Assembly (NCBI GenBank): GCA_008727115.1
Contig: CP044131.1
Span: forward strand, 2,604,001-2,668,000
Reading direction: 5' to 3'
DNA from: Comamonas testosteroni
GTDB taxonomy: Bacteria; Pseudomonadota; Gammaproteobacteria; Burkholderiales; Burkholderiaceae_C
DNA length: 64,000 bases
Shown here: positions 23,888-32,186 of the stretch, piece by piece
Layout: every line of letters starts with the position of its first letter
Numbering within the stretch: position 1 is the first letter of the stretch
Notes under the pieces: generated by a model
Databases searched by the model: none
Told to the model about the DNA's origin: nothing
What the model saw: only the letters and a program-made list of their open reading frames with translations
Position numbers and translations under genes: made by a program

Positions 23888-25714
23888 ATGACATTTGAAG
23901 AACTGAATCTGGCCCCGGCCATTCTGAAGGCCGTCCAAGAACAGGGTTACGAAAACCCGACCCCCATTCAGGCACAAGCTATTCCTCTGGTACTCGCCGG
24001 ACATGATCTACTGGCCGGCGCACAGACCGGTACCGGCAAGACTGCTGCTTTCACTCTGCCTATGCTGCAGCGCCTGAGCAACGGCACAGCCCCGAAGAAT
24101 AAGTTCGGCGGCAAAGGCATCCGCACATTGGTCCTGACCCCCACTCGTGAGCTGGCCGCTCAGGTCGAAGAAAACTTGCGCAGCTATGCCAAGTATCTGG
24201 ACATCACATCCACAGTGATTTTTGGCGGTGTAGGTATGAAGCCCCAGATTGCCCGCATTGAAAAAGGCGTGGACGTGCTGGTCGCTACTCCGGGACGTCT
24301 GCTGGACCTGGCGGGGCAAGGCTTCATGGACCTGTCCACCGTCGAAATGCTGATCCTGGACGAAGCTGACCGCATGCTGGACATGGGCTTCATCCATGAC
24401 GTGAAGAAAGTGCTGGCACTGGTACCCAAGGACAAGCAAAGCCTGCTGTTCTCGGCTACCTTCAGCGATGAGATTCGCGAGCTGGCCAATGGCTTGCTCA
24501 AAAACCCTCAATCTATCCAGGTCACCCCGCGCAACACCACCGTACAGCGCATCAAGCAGGTGATTCACCCTGTGGGCCGCGGCAAGAAAAAGCAGGTTCT
24601 GCTGCATATCATTCAGGAAAACAACTGGAGCCAGGTGCTGGTCTTTACCCGCACCAAGTTCGGCGCCAACAATGTGGCCGAGTACCTGACCAAGAACGGC
24701 GTCAGCGCCATGGCCCTGCATGGCAACAAGAGCCAGAGCGCCCGTACCCAGGCACTGGAAGGCTTCAAAACTGGCGAACTGCGTGCGTTGGTAGCTACAG
24801 ATATTGCAGCACGTGGCATCGACATTGATGAATTGCCCAATGTGGTAAATTACGAAATTCCCAATATCTCGGAAGACTATGTGCACCGCATCGGTCGTAC
24901 TGGTCGTGCCGGCCGTGAAGGCAATGCCGTCAGCTTGGTCTGCATGGACGAAGAAGGCTTCATGATGGATATCGAGCGCTTCACCAAGCAGGAGATCCCA
25001 GTACAGCCCATCGAAGGCTTTGGTCCAGAAGAAGGTGAAGTCGCCGAGCCCATCGCCATGGGCCGCCAGACTCTGTGGGGTGGTGCAGGCAAGCCTCCCA
25101 GCCGCGATGTCATGCAGGCAGCAGCCAAGGCAGCCCGCCAGGAAATGATGGAGCGCATTCGCTCTAACAAGGCGCCCAATGGCAGCCGTGGTGGCCGTCG
25201 CCCTGCTGGAGATTCCCAACAAGGCGAAGCGGAAGGCGAAATGCAGCAACGCCCTGCGCGCCCGCAAAAGCCACGTAGCAACAACCGCCTCAACAGCCCA
25301 CGCGGTCAAGCTGGCGTTGAGCGCACTGCACGCACCAACGACCGCCATCCAGAGCATGGTGATCGTGCCAACTCGTTTGCTCAAAGCGAGCGCGCTCCAC
25401 GCCCTAATGGAAATGAGCAACAACGAGCCCCCAAGCGCGGCGGCGCTCGTCAGTTCGGCGATCGCGAACGCGGCAACCGCTACGATGACCAGCCTCCACG
25501 CCCTGACGCCCACCTAGGAACCCAGCAAGGTCATGCACGTAATGGCAACTCTCGCGGCAGCAATGGTCGCCAGCCTGACCCAATGCGCACCAGCGTGGAC
25601 AGCATGGCAGATCGTGGCCGTCGCAGTGGCTTTGGCGGCAATCGCGGGGGCTTTGGCGGAGGCAATCGTGGAGGTAGCAATCGAGGTGGCTTTGGAGGCG
25701 GCTACGGTCGTTAA
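23888..25714 (+). CDS. rhlE: DEAD-box ATP-dependent RNA helicase, RhlE-like
   Basis: The 608-residue helicase unwinds short RNA duplexes, probably in ribosome assembly or mRNA turnover. Motifs in order: Q motif (NPTPIQAQAIP), I (AQTGTGKT), Ia (PTRELAAQ), II (DEAD), III (SAT), IV-VI (LVFTRTKFGANNVAEYL, ATDIAARGIDI, HRIGRTGRAG). After about residue 390 comes a long low-complexity basic tail rich in Arg, Asn and Gly, ending in repeated GGFGGGNRGG-type units, likely an RNA-binding tail. A terminator follows at 25762. Confidence 0.94.
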   Translation: MTFEELNLAPAILKAVQEQGYENPTPIQAQAIPLVLAGHDLLAGAQTGTGKTAAFTLPMLQRLSNGTAPKNKFGGKGIRTLVLTPTRELAAQVEENLRSYAKYLDITSTVIFGGVGMKPQIARIEKGVDVLVATPGRLLDLAGQGFMDLSTVEMLILDEADRMLDMGFIHDVKKVLALVPKDKQSLLFSATFSDEIRELANGLLKNPQSIQVTPRNTTVQRIKQVIHPVGRGKKKQVLLHIIQENNWSQVLVFTRTKFGANNVAEYLTKNGVSAMALHGNKSQSARTQALEGFKTGELRALVATDIAARGIDIDELPNVVNYEIPNISEDYVHRIGRTGRAGREGNAVSLVCMDEEGFMMDIERFTKQEIPVQPIEGFGPEEGEVAEPIAMGRQTLWGGAGKPPSRDVMQAAAKAARQEMMERIRSNKAPNGSRGGRRPAGDSQQGEAEGEMQQRPARPQKPRSNNRLNSPRGQAGVERTARTNDRHPEHGDRANSFAQSERAPRPNGNEQQRAPKRGGARQFGDRERGNRYDDQPPRPDAHLGTQQGHARNGNSRGSNGRQPDPMRTSVDSMADRGRRSGFGGNRGGFGGGNRGGSNRGGFGGGYGR

Positions 25715-25761
25715 CCCTCCTTCAACAACCGAGGAATAACACTCTCTCGGTCAAACGCCTT

Positions 25762-25800
25762 AAGGGCTGCAATCAACAGCATTGCAGCCCTTTTGCTTTT
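25762..25800 (+). terminator. Rho-independent terminator of rhlE
   Basis: AAGGGCTGCAAT / ATTGCAGCCCTT stem followed by TTGCTTTT, 47 bp after the helicase stop. Confidence 0.87.
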
Positions 25801-25986
25801 CAGTGACAGCATCGCCATACGCTGACAGCCGGTCGCAAGCCAGCAGGCCTAATATGAGACGCGTATATGCGAAGCTTAGGATTTCGCTCCAAGCCTATTC
25901 TTCTTATTTGTGTTGAACTTATGACATTTCTCACCCAGCTCGTTTTTTCTCATGCTAGACGCAACCTGCCTCTATGGAGCTCCAGC

Positions 25987-27660
25987 ATGCTCAAGCTGAC
26001 TGCAGTGAGCTCAGCAGTGTTGCTAACGGCTTGTGCCAATGTGCAGTTACCGCCATGGTCAGGAATGTCAAGCACGGCACCAGGCCAAAGCGTCCCTAAC
26101 CCTGCACCGGCTTCTGCAGCAACTCCTGCCACGAGTCAACCAGTAGCCCCAGCCCCCCAACTCACAGCTGTCCCCTACAACCCGGCCATCGAGTCTCGCT
26201 TTACAGCGCCAACCACCATCTATGACACACCAGGGCTTGGCATCAATCGCCAGCAATTCAGCACACACACAGAAATCAGCGCCTGGCTTCAGACACTGAG
26301 CAACAAGGCAGACAATGGGATCCTGCTCGCTCCATTGACCATCGGCACCTCTCAAAAAGGCCTCCCCATTCAGGCCTTGATCGCTACCCAAGGAGCAGGC
26401 AGTCAAGCCACCTCCCTTAACAGCAACGGTAAGCCGACAGTGCTCTTGGTCGGGGGGCAACATGGCGATGAGCCAGCGAGTACAGAAGCGCTACTTTTAA
26501 TCGCACGCGAGCTCAGCCAAGGAGGGCTGCTCGCTCCTTTGCTGCAACAGATCAACATCTTGATTGTGCCCAGGGCCAACCCTGATGCAGCAGCCACTGC
26601 CAGCCGTCTCACGGCCGATGGAACAGACCTTGCCCATGATCACCTGCTGCTCAGCACGCCCGAAGCACAAGCCCTTGCACGCATGATCCGCAACTACCGC
26701 CCGGCGGCAGTCCTTGACCTCCAGGAAGTAGCCGCAGGCGGATTGCTGCTGCAAAAATTTCAGGCCGTGCAAAGCTACGATGTCTTGGTGCAGCCTGCAG
26801 GCACCGCCAACACACATGAATTCATCAATAAAGCCGCATTGGAATGGCTTAGCCAGCCCGTTCGCGCAGCTCTGAACCAGGCAGAAATCAGCAACGAGTG
26901 GTTTTTTCAACCTAGCCCAGAGCCTGAAGACAAATCACTCTCTATGGCAAGTCTGAATCCAGACACACTTATCAATGCCAGCAGCCTCAAGAACTCTGCC
27001 GCATTACTGATTGCCAGTCGCGGCTCTGACTTGGGGCGCATGCATATTCAACGCCGTGTTCACGGTCTGGTCACTGCCACGACTGCAGCGCTACGGGCTA
27101 CCGCAGAAAAGTCGCGCAATTTGCTGCAAGTGGAATCTTTTGTCTCCCGCGACATCTCTGCGCTCGCCTGCCGCAATACACTGACCGTTCAAGCCAAGCA
27201 AACCCAGGAGCAGCACACGATCCAGATGCTGCAAGCAGAGTCTGGTGAGCAAGTTCAAGCCCGCGTGGACTGGAACTCTTCAATAAAGATTCAACCAACT
27301 CAAACCCGCTCCCGACCATGCGGCTACTGGCTGTCCTCCGACGCTGGTCGTGCTGTCGACCGCCTTCGCCTGCAAGGCGTACAAGTGCTTCAGGTTGGAG
27401 AGACCGGTCAGATGATGGCGGAAAGCTACAACCCACCCAAAGCTGGAAGCCATACTCCTTTGCTAACCAGAGGAGGGATCGACGCTCCTGCTGGCAGCTA
27501 CTACATCACACTCAACCAAGCCAAATCAAATTTGATTGCAGCAGCCTTGGAGCCAGATACTTCATTCAGCTATGTCAGCCAAAATCTGATCAATACTCCA
27601 GCCAACATTGCAAGAGTGGTTGCAGCCCCATCTGTCGTTTTTGACGAAGAAATCGAGTGA
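25987..27660 (+). CDS. M14-like zinc carboxypeptidase lipoprotein
   Basis: A 557-residue predicted lipoprotein. The start at 25987 (GGAG 7 bp upstream) gives a clean lipoprotein signal (LKLTAVSSAVLLTAC); an upstream in-frame ATG at 25867 would bury it. An M14-type metallopeptidase core follows: GGQHGDEPASTEALLLIARE supplies the zinc-binding HxxE, and LIVPRANPDAAA is also typical. The later catalytic residues are less obvious, with AVLDLQEV a possible metal ligand site. The C-terminal domain is unknown. It may trim peptidoglycan peptides or other periplasmic peptides; this is inferred. Confidence 0.75.
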   Translation: MLKLTAVSSAVLLTACANVQLPPWSGMSSTAPGQSVPNPAPASAATPATSQPVAPAPQLTAVPYNPAIESRFTAPTTIYDTPGLGINRQQFSTHTEISAWLQTLSNKADNGILLAPLTIGTSQKGLPIQALIATQGAGSQATSLNSNGKPTVLLVGGQHGDEPASTEALLLIARELSQGGLLAPLLQQINILIVPRANPDAAATASRLTADGTDLAHDHLLLSTPEAQALARMIRNYRPAAVLDLQEVAAGGLLLQKFQAVQSYDVLVQPAGTANTHEFINKAALEWLSQPVRAALNQAEISNEWFFQPSPEPEDKSLSMASLNPDTLINASSLKNSAALLIASRGSDLGRMHIQRRVHGLVTATTAALRATAEKSRNLLQVESFVSRDISALACRNTLTVQAKQTQEQHTIQMLQAESGEQVQARVDWNSSIKIQPTQTRSRPCGYWLSSDAGRAVDRLRLQGVQVLQVGETGQMMAESYNPPKAGSHTPLLTRGGIDAPAGSYYITLNQAKSNLIAAALEPDTSFSYVSQNLINTPANIARVVAAPSVVFDEEIE

Positions 27661-27710
27661 TAGAAGTCCGATGCCAAGAACCGTATAGAACTTTGCAGTA
27701 ATTTCCGCAA

Positions 27711-27747
27711 AAAAAGCCACTCTAGCAATTGCTTGAGTGGCTTTTTA
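27711..27747. terminator. Bidirectional terminator beside attL
   Basis: AAAAGCCACTC / GAGTGGCTTTT stem with T runs on both strands. On the plus strand it ends the M14 gene. On the minus strand it lies 3 bp beyond the tRNA-Arg-like 3' end at 27751-27767, so it was probably the original terminator of tRNA-Arg before the element inserted. Confidence 0.8.
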
Positions 27748-27754
27748 GCTTGGC

Positions 27755-27767
27755 GCCCGACAGGGAT
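27755..27767. other. attL core of the tRNA-Arg element
   Basis: GCCCGACAGGGAT is identical to 44885-44897 inside the 3' part of tRNA-Arg(TCT). The flanking TGG (27751-27753) corresponds to the tRNA CCA end, with two bases missing from the acceptor strand. Confidence 0.8.
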
Positions 27768-27824
27768 ATAAAAGCCTCCTATATACCGCATGAAATATAG
27801 GCTTCAATTTTATTTATAAAAAAC

Positions 27825-27845
27825 ATACCAACAAAAATACCAACA
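27825..27845 (+). repeat. Integrase arm-type repeats at left end
   Basis: ATACCAACA occurs at 27825-27833 and 27837-27845, 12 bp apart. The same motif recurs five times near the integrase gene at the right end, as expected for arm sites of a tyrosine integrase. Confidence 0.65.
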
Positions 27846-28231
27846 AACTTAGAAGTACCCCCTTCTTTCTACCCTTAGCAACTTTGCAAATGCCTTGATG
27901 CGCTGGGCGATCTGAAGGCCCTTAAGTCGGCATCACAGCGGTGTCGCATACAGGCTTAGGCGATGGTGCTCCTGCATCCGCGCCCTGCTAATTCACCTTC
28001 AAGCCCGCGCTGCTGGAACTTGCACGGGCTTGGCCAAGCTGGATGATCTGCTCCATCTATCCAGGCGGTAAAAAGCCATATTGGGCGAAGCTCCCCGCAC
28101 CGAAAAGTTCGCCCACCCTTCGTTCCCAGCAAATGCCTTATGTATAGAGCGTCACGACAATGAGCTTTGCTGTATCTCTGTGGCTTCACTGAGCACCATG
28201 GAGACATCCCAACGCAACCACGGATGTCTCT
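27846..28231. other. Left-end spacer of the element without a recognisable gene
   Basis: About 390 bp between the left arm repeats and the first small gene. Open frames on either strand are short or unrecognised. No promoter or RNA can be named with confidence. Confidence 0.5.
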
Positions 28232-28420
28232 ATGACCGAAGCCCAAGCCCTCCAGAAATTCAACGAAGCCAAAGACCTGCTGCATCGCGCTCAGCAGTTA
28301 TATGCGCAAGCTGAGAAAGCCTTGCAGGCCGCCTCGTATTCATCCCCTGGCCAGCACTTCGCCAGCGGCACAGACAGCAACGCTGATGCGACGCAAAAGC
28401 CCATGCTGACGGACTACTGA
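28232..28420 (+). CDS. Small hypothetical protein of the satellite
   Basis: A 62-residue, helical, Ala/Gln-rich peptide (EAKDLLHRAQQLYAQAEKAL) with no signal peptide. It precedes the coiled-coil gene by 48 bp on the same strand and is probably co-expressed. No Shine-Dalgarno sequence is clear and no family is recognised. Confidence 0.5.
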   Translation: MTEAQALQKFNEAKDLLHRAQQLYAQAEKALQAASYSSPGQHFASGTDSNADATQKPMLTDY

Positions 28421-28468
28421 GCCCGCCCCAGAGCCTCAAGAAGCCCATCAACTGCCACGCCCATCACC

Positions 28469-29188
28469 ATGCAAGTCACCCCATACGAAGCCGCAAAGGC
28501 GGCATTTCAATCCGCCCTGGCTCAGTTTCAAACGGCTCAATCCTCCTACCACCAGGCACAAGAGCACCTGCAAGGCCTGATGCAGCAGCAGACCTCATTG
28601 CAGGAAAAAAAGCAGCAGTTTGAAGCAGCCGCCGACGCTGCCGAAGCCGAATTCAAAGAGCTGTTTGCCAAGAGCGGTTTCAGCGTCACCAAACAGGTGA
28701 ACGACGCCATGAACAAGAAGGCCGCCAACAAGGACATGGCCAGCGAGGTCGCCGCAGCTCTCGCTCACACTGCCCAGGAAATTCAGGACTTTCCATTCAA
28801 GCCTGAAGTGGCTGCACTGGCGCAAAGCTACCAGTCCACCCTGGATGCAGCACGCCGCAAGTACGCTGAAATGATGCTGGCCCAGGCGCTGTCGGAAGTA
28901 CCCAAAAGCCTGCTCAAGGCCATTGCGCTGCAGAAATTCATGGCCATTTCAGACGCCAAAGATTTCAGGGGTCGGCTGCCTCTCGCTGATGACCTGAAAG
29001 ACATCACCGCGAGAGCAATGAGCGGCATCTTTGAAGCCATCGACAGCCTGCCCGGCCAATGTGATCCAACCGCTGAATTTGAGGTCGCAGGCATCTCCAC
29101 CTGCAGTAGCTCAGGCCTGCCGACTATTCCGCGCATTGGAGCTGCAGTTCTGCATCGACACCATGTGCTCAAGCACTCACAGCGTTAA
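28469..29188 (+). CDS. Coiled-coil protein of the satellite, possibly Psu-like
   Basis: A 239-residue protein. Residues 1-75 form a strong Gln/Ala-rich coiled coil (for example FQTAQSSYHQAQEHLQGLMQ). The middle is helical, and the tail after residue 205 contains CSSSGLPTIPRIGAA. The overall plan (N-terminal coiled coil, helical core, about 190-240 residues) and the position beside an AlpA and an Ogr/Delta gene recall the Psu polarity-suppression/capsid-decoration protein of P4. The sequence similarity that I can judge by eye is weak, so this is only a suggestion. Confidence 0.6.
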   Translation: MQVTPYEAAKAAFQSALAQFQTAQSSYHQAQEHLQGLMQQQTSLQEKKQQFEAAADAAEAEFKELFAKSGFSVTKQVNDAMNKKAANKDMASEVAAALAHTAQEIQDFPFKPEVAALAQSYQSTLDAARRKYAEMMLAQALSEVPKSLLKAIALQKFMAISDAKDFRGRLPLADDLKDITARAMSGIFEAIDSLPGQCDPTAEFEVAGISTCSSSGLPTIPRIGAAVLHRHHVLKHSQR

Positions 29189-29251
29189 CCCATAGCACTG
29201 CTACGCCGTAATGAGCGGTGCGGCGGGCAGTGCTCCAAGCGTTCATTTCGC

Positions 29252-29467
29252 ATGCATAAAGCCATGAAAGCACAACCCAATCAGTCGGACGACGAACAGC
29301 TTTTGAGAATCAGTGCAGTTATTCAAAAAACGGGAATGGCACGAAGCACTATTTACAAAAAAATCCAAAGCAAGGAATTTCCTCGTCCATTAGTTATTGC
29401 CAAACGCTTAGTTGCATGGCGTCAAAGCGAGATAAATTCATGGATCAACTCTCTAAAGAATTTGTAG
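29252..29467 (+). CDS. AlpA-family transcriptional regulator 1
   Basis: A 71-residue winged helix-turn-helix regulator of the AlpA/Vis type. LLRISAVIQKTGMARSTIYK forms the HTH, followed by FPRPLVIAKRLVAWRQSEIN, the AlpA signature with conserved Phe-Pro, Trp and Ile. AlpA proteins activate excision or satellite genes. The start could also be the Met at 29264. Its 3' end overlaps an upstream extension of the next gene's frame but not its likely coding start. Confidence 0.85.
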   Translation: MHKAMKAQPNQSDDEQLLRISAVIQKTGMARSTIYKKIQSKEFPRPLVIAKRLVAWRQSEINSWINSLKNL

Positions 29468-29487
29468 ACCTCGGAGGTAGACGAATC

Positions 29488-29880
29488 ATGTTTAACTGCC
29501 CTCACTGTGGAGCTAAATCCTATTCGCGCACCAGTCGGTTTGTATCTGATCTGGTGAGGGATGTTATGTTTGTCTGCACTGATATTGAATGTGGTCACAC
29601 CTTCTTGGCACAATTGGCAGCTGTAAAAACCATTTCACCATCATCAAAACCCCGTGATGGCATTTTTCTGCCAATGAGTGCGCTGAAGCAGAAAATGATC
29701 AGGGATCAAGTTTCCCTGAATAAACCGGATGGTGGGGCTTATTCGATGGCGCTGAGAAAAAGCGATGAATTCAAGAAGCGCGATGGCAAACCCAAGCCTC
29801 ATTTCGAGATCCCAGCTCAAGACCCCATCATCAAGGCGTTGCACAGTACAGCCCAGCCTCAGCTTCATAAGGGGGAGTGA
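29488..29880 (+). CDS. Ogr/Delta-type zinc-finger activator
   Basis: A 130-residue protein. MFNCPHCGAKSYSRTSR and MFVCTDIECGHTFLA give a four-cysteine zinc finger in the pattern of P2 Ogr and P4 Delta, which activate late phage promoters. The start at 29488 is chosen because GGAGG precedes it and the family begins with M-x-C-P-H-C. An upstream in-frame ATG (29416) overlaps alpA. The C-terminal 70 residues go beyond the usual 72-residue Ogr and are unrecognised. It supports the view that the element exploits a P2-like helper. Confidence 0.85.
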   Translation: MFNCPHCGAKSYSRTSRFVSDLVRDVMFVCTDIECGHTFLAQLAAVKTISPSSKPRDGIFLPMSALKQKMIRDQVSLNKPDGGAYSMALRKSDEFKKRDGKPKPHFEIPAQDPIIKALHSTAQPQLHKGE

Positions 29881-29919
29881 GCACCGGTTATCCTTGCACC
29901 TGAAGTAAGATTGCACTCG

Positions 29920-29979
29920 ACTCCAGCTAGGCCCGCGAACCGAAAAGCGGGAGACCCTGCCCGCCTGCTGGAGTTTTTT
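29920..29979 (+). terminator. Structured terminator after Ogr/Delta gene
   Basis: Outer stem ACTCCAGC / GCTGGAGT encloses an inner stem CCCGC / GCGGG and is followed by a T6 run. It is larger than a simple terminator and might instead be the 3' end of a small structured RNA. Confidence 0.65.
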
Positions 29980-30383
29980 GCTTTCAGGGAATAGCGCAGC
30001 AGGGCGTGCCATGGGTGAGAGACCGCATTTTCAATATCAAGATCAATATGGTGAAACGGTCACGACAACCGTTGAAGATTGCGTAAATATAGCTGAAGCA
30101 CTATTAATTTACGTAGGAATTAAACCTGAGGTCATATCTGAAGAATTTGGAGTGGAAGTGCTTTTCGCCAGAGCAAGCCCACAACCAGAGTATCAAAATT
30201 ACTTTTATAAAAAAATAGAAGAATTAAAAACTCATCTACCTCACGCAAAGCCCAATGAGATTAATTTATTAACGCCAATTCTAATAAATACTGTACTTTT
30301 GAAGTACAAATCACATCTGCTATTTATCGAAGATCAAGAAAGCATATCAATAACAACGAATGTTCTTGTTGAGAGTTTTATTG

Positions 30384-31416
30384 GGCGTTGTTGCACAAAT
30401 GCCGGTCGCAGCTGAGGTAGGCTCGGGAGATGAGAGAGACGAGCTGGGGTCGGGTTAAGTACCGCACAACGAACTGGAAGGCTTACAACGCAGCGTTGAA
30501 GGCGCGAGGTGAGCTGACCATTTGGCTCGATAGGGATATGCAGTGGCTAGCTCGGCCCACGGGCAAGCGTGGTCGTTGCCAGAAGTTCTCAGATGCGGCC
30601 ATCCAGTTTTGCCTGACCATCAAGTGCTTGTTTGGCCAGCCCTTGCGCCAGACACTGGGCCTGGTTGAGTCGCTATTGGGTATGGCAGGCCTGCATTGGC
30701 CAGTGCCCGACTACAGCACGGTGTGTCGCAGGCAAAAGAGCTTGGATGTGCAGGTGCGCTACCGTGCAAGTGACAAAGGCTTGCACATGCTGGCCGACTC
30801 CACGGGCATCAAGTTCTTGGGCGAAGGTGAGTGGAAAACCAAAAAGCACGGTGCCGAGAGCCGCCGCCAGTGGCGCAAGGTGCATCTGGGTATTGATGCC
30901 CAGACACTGCAGATTCGGGCCATCGCAGTAACAACCAATGAAGTGGGCGACTCGCCCATGGCAGCAGACCTGCTAGGTCAAATTCCAAGCAATGAAGAGA
31001 TAGCTAGCTTTACCGGTGATGGGGCGTACGACACGCAGGATGTACATAAGGCGTGCTACCTGCGGGGAGCCATTCCAATCATCCCGCCGCGCAAAGGAGC
31101 GAAGCTGCGCAAAGGGCTGGCATTTGCTCACCGCAATGAAGCGGTCAAGGCGTGTAGGCAGTTGGGGCGGGCTATCTGGAAACGCTGGAGCGGCTACCAC
31201 CGAAGGTCACTGGTGGAGACCAAGATGAATTGCTTCAAGCGACTCGGCGAGAAGGTCATGGCCAGGACGTTTGAGCGCCAGGTGACCGAGCTGCACATCC
31301 GAGCTTCAATCCTCAATCAATTTACCGCTCTGGGCACGCCCCAGACAGTCGCTGCTGCGTAAATCTATTTGGGATTGGGGATGCCTTGGCCTATGGCCGA
31401 TTTATGCAACAAAGCC
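30384..31416 (+). mobile_element. IS5-family (IS903-type) insertion sequence, copy 2, complete
   Basis: 1033 bp, with inverted repeats GGCGTTGTTGCACAAAT and GGCTTTGTTGCATAAAT (15 of 17 match). It is flanked by the 9-bp target duplication GTTTTATTG at 30375-30383 and 31417-31425, which is diagnostic of the IS903-type group. The intact duplication shows simple transposition here. Confidence 0.96.
30430..31362 (+). CDS. IS5-family transposase, complete
   Basis: 310-residue DDE transposase of the IS903-type group. The DDE residues lie in LADSTGIKF, TGDGAYDT and RRSLVETKMNCFKRLGEK. The start follows a weak site (GCTCGGGAG). Same as the partial copy at 1-834. Confidence 0.95.
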   Translation: MRETSWGRVKYRTTNWKAYNAALKARGELTIWLDRDMQWLARPTGKRGRCQKFSDAAIQFCLTIKCLFGQPLRQTLGLVESLLGMAGLHWPVPDYSTVCRRQKSLDVQVRYRASDKGLHMLADSTGIKFLGEGEWKTKKHGAESRRQWRKVHLGIDAQTLQIRAIAVTTNEVGDSPMAADLLGQIPSNEEIASFTGDGAYDTQDVHKACYLRGAIPIIPPRKGAKLRKGLAFAHRNEAVKACRQLGRAIWKRWSGYHRRSLVETKMNCFKRLGEKVMARTFERQVTELHIRASILNQFTALGTPQTVAAA

Positions 31417-31799
31417 GTTTTATTGAAATGAACGATAAGCTTTTCAACGAGGAAGAAGATGAATATTCTGCTCCTGATAAATTTCAGGATGAAGAGCATC
31501 GAGAGATAGGTTGGAGCATTCATCCACCCAAGCGCATTCAAGGCTATGCACTCTCTTTGATACGAGCCTTGGAGCATTTCAACCAAATAGGCTTGCGCAC
31601 GCGCCCCACCGCCCGCAATGTCTTGGAGTACTTCCGCGAAAGGGTGAGAAGTGAGCCCAACGCATGGCCTGAAATTGCCCAGGTGCATGTCCATGAGCTG
31701 GCCTTTTACGACAGCAGAGGCAACGTGGCCACCGCTGACTTGGAAGCTCTGCGCAAGGCCATAGACCGATATACACGCCTTACAGAACGACCTTAATTC

Positions 31800-31832
31800 G
31801 GACAGATAGCGGACGGATAGCGGACGGATCAG
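31800..31832 (+). repeat. Three tandem 11-bp repeats upstream of the second alpA
   Basis: GGACAGATAGC, GGACGGATAGC and GGACGGATCAG follow each other without spacers, 67 bp before the AlpA start at 31900. One repeat unit equals about one helical turn, so the array could be an operator for AlpA or another regulator. Confidence 0.6.
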
Positions 31833-31899
31833 AAAACTAGGCGACAGCCCATTGTCATCGTCAGACCATCGCCCCATTGTTCATCTCAATGAGGCCCAT

Positions 31900-32175
31900 A
31901 TGACCGCACAAGCACGCGCCACAACGCACGGCGTGAAGACCCTTACCGCAGCCCAAGCCTTTGAAACGCTGCCCGATTGCGCATACATCCGCGAACGCGA
32001 TCTAGTCGCCCACCCGCGCCGCCAAGGCGTGGTGGGGCTGCTACCGTTCAGCGCCTCTACCTTGTGGCGCAAGGTCGGCGCTGGCGAGTTCCCAAAGCCA
32101 CAGAAGCTAGGCGCCAAAATTTCCGCGTGGAAGGTGGCTGATGTCCGCGCCTGGATGGCGCAGCAGCAAGCGTAA
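31900..32175 (+). CDS. AlpA-family-like regulator 2
   Basis: 91 residues. The C-terminal part LLPFSASTLWRKVGAGEFPK, then PQKLGAKISAWKVADVRAWM, is the AlpA winged-helix signature. The N-terminal 45 residues (ATTHGVKTLTAAQAFETLPD) are extra. The start at 31900 has a GAGG element; an upstream ATG at 31852 is less well supported. It is 11 bp from the KilA-N gene, so the two are probably one transcript. Confidence 0.82.
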   Translation: MTAQARATTHGVKTLTAAQAFETLPDCAYIRERDLVAHPRRQGVVGLLPFSASTLWRKVGAGEFPKPQKLGAKISAWKVADVRAWMAQQQA

Positions 32176-32186
32176 GGGGCAAGTCG

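Larger units (their letters stand above)
30011..31796 (+). pseudogene. Unknown satellite gene interrupted by IS5-family copy 2
   Basis: Removing the IS (30384-31416) and one copy of its 9-bp duplication GTTTTATTG rejoins the frame exactly (...VLVESFI + EMNDKLFNEEED...), giving a 247-residue protein. The N-terminal half is A/T-rich with many Lys/Ile/Asn codons; the C-terminal half (HPPKRIQGYALSLIRALEHF onward) is G/C-rich, so the gene may itself be a fusion of two sources. Acidic stretch EEEDEYSAPDKFQDEEH in the middle. The C-terminal part resembles small helical DNA-binding or regulatory modules, but no family is recognised. Expression of a functional product is unlikely now. Confidence 0.85.

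Noticed and set aside
24008..25513. 501-codon minus-strand frame
   Set aside because: Shadow of the rhlE-like helicase, which has all DEAD-box motifs.
1..31416. Composite transposon between IS5 copies 1 and 2
   Set aside because: Copy 2 has its own 9-bp duplication, and the interval is ordinary backbone plus part of a tRNA element.
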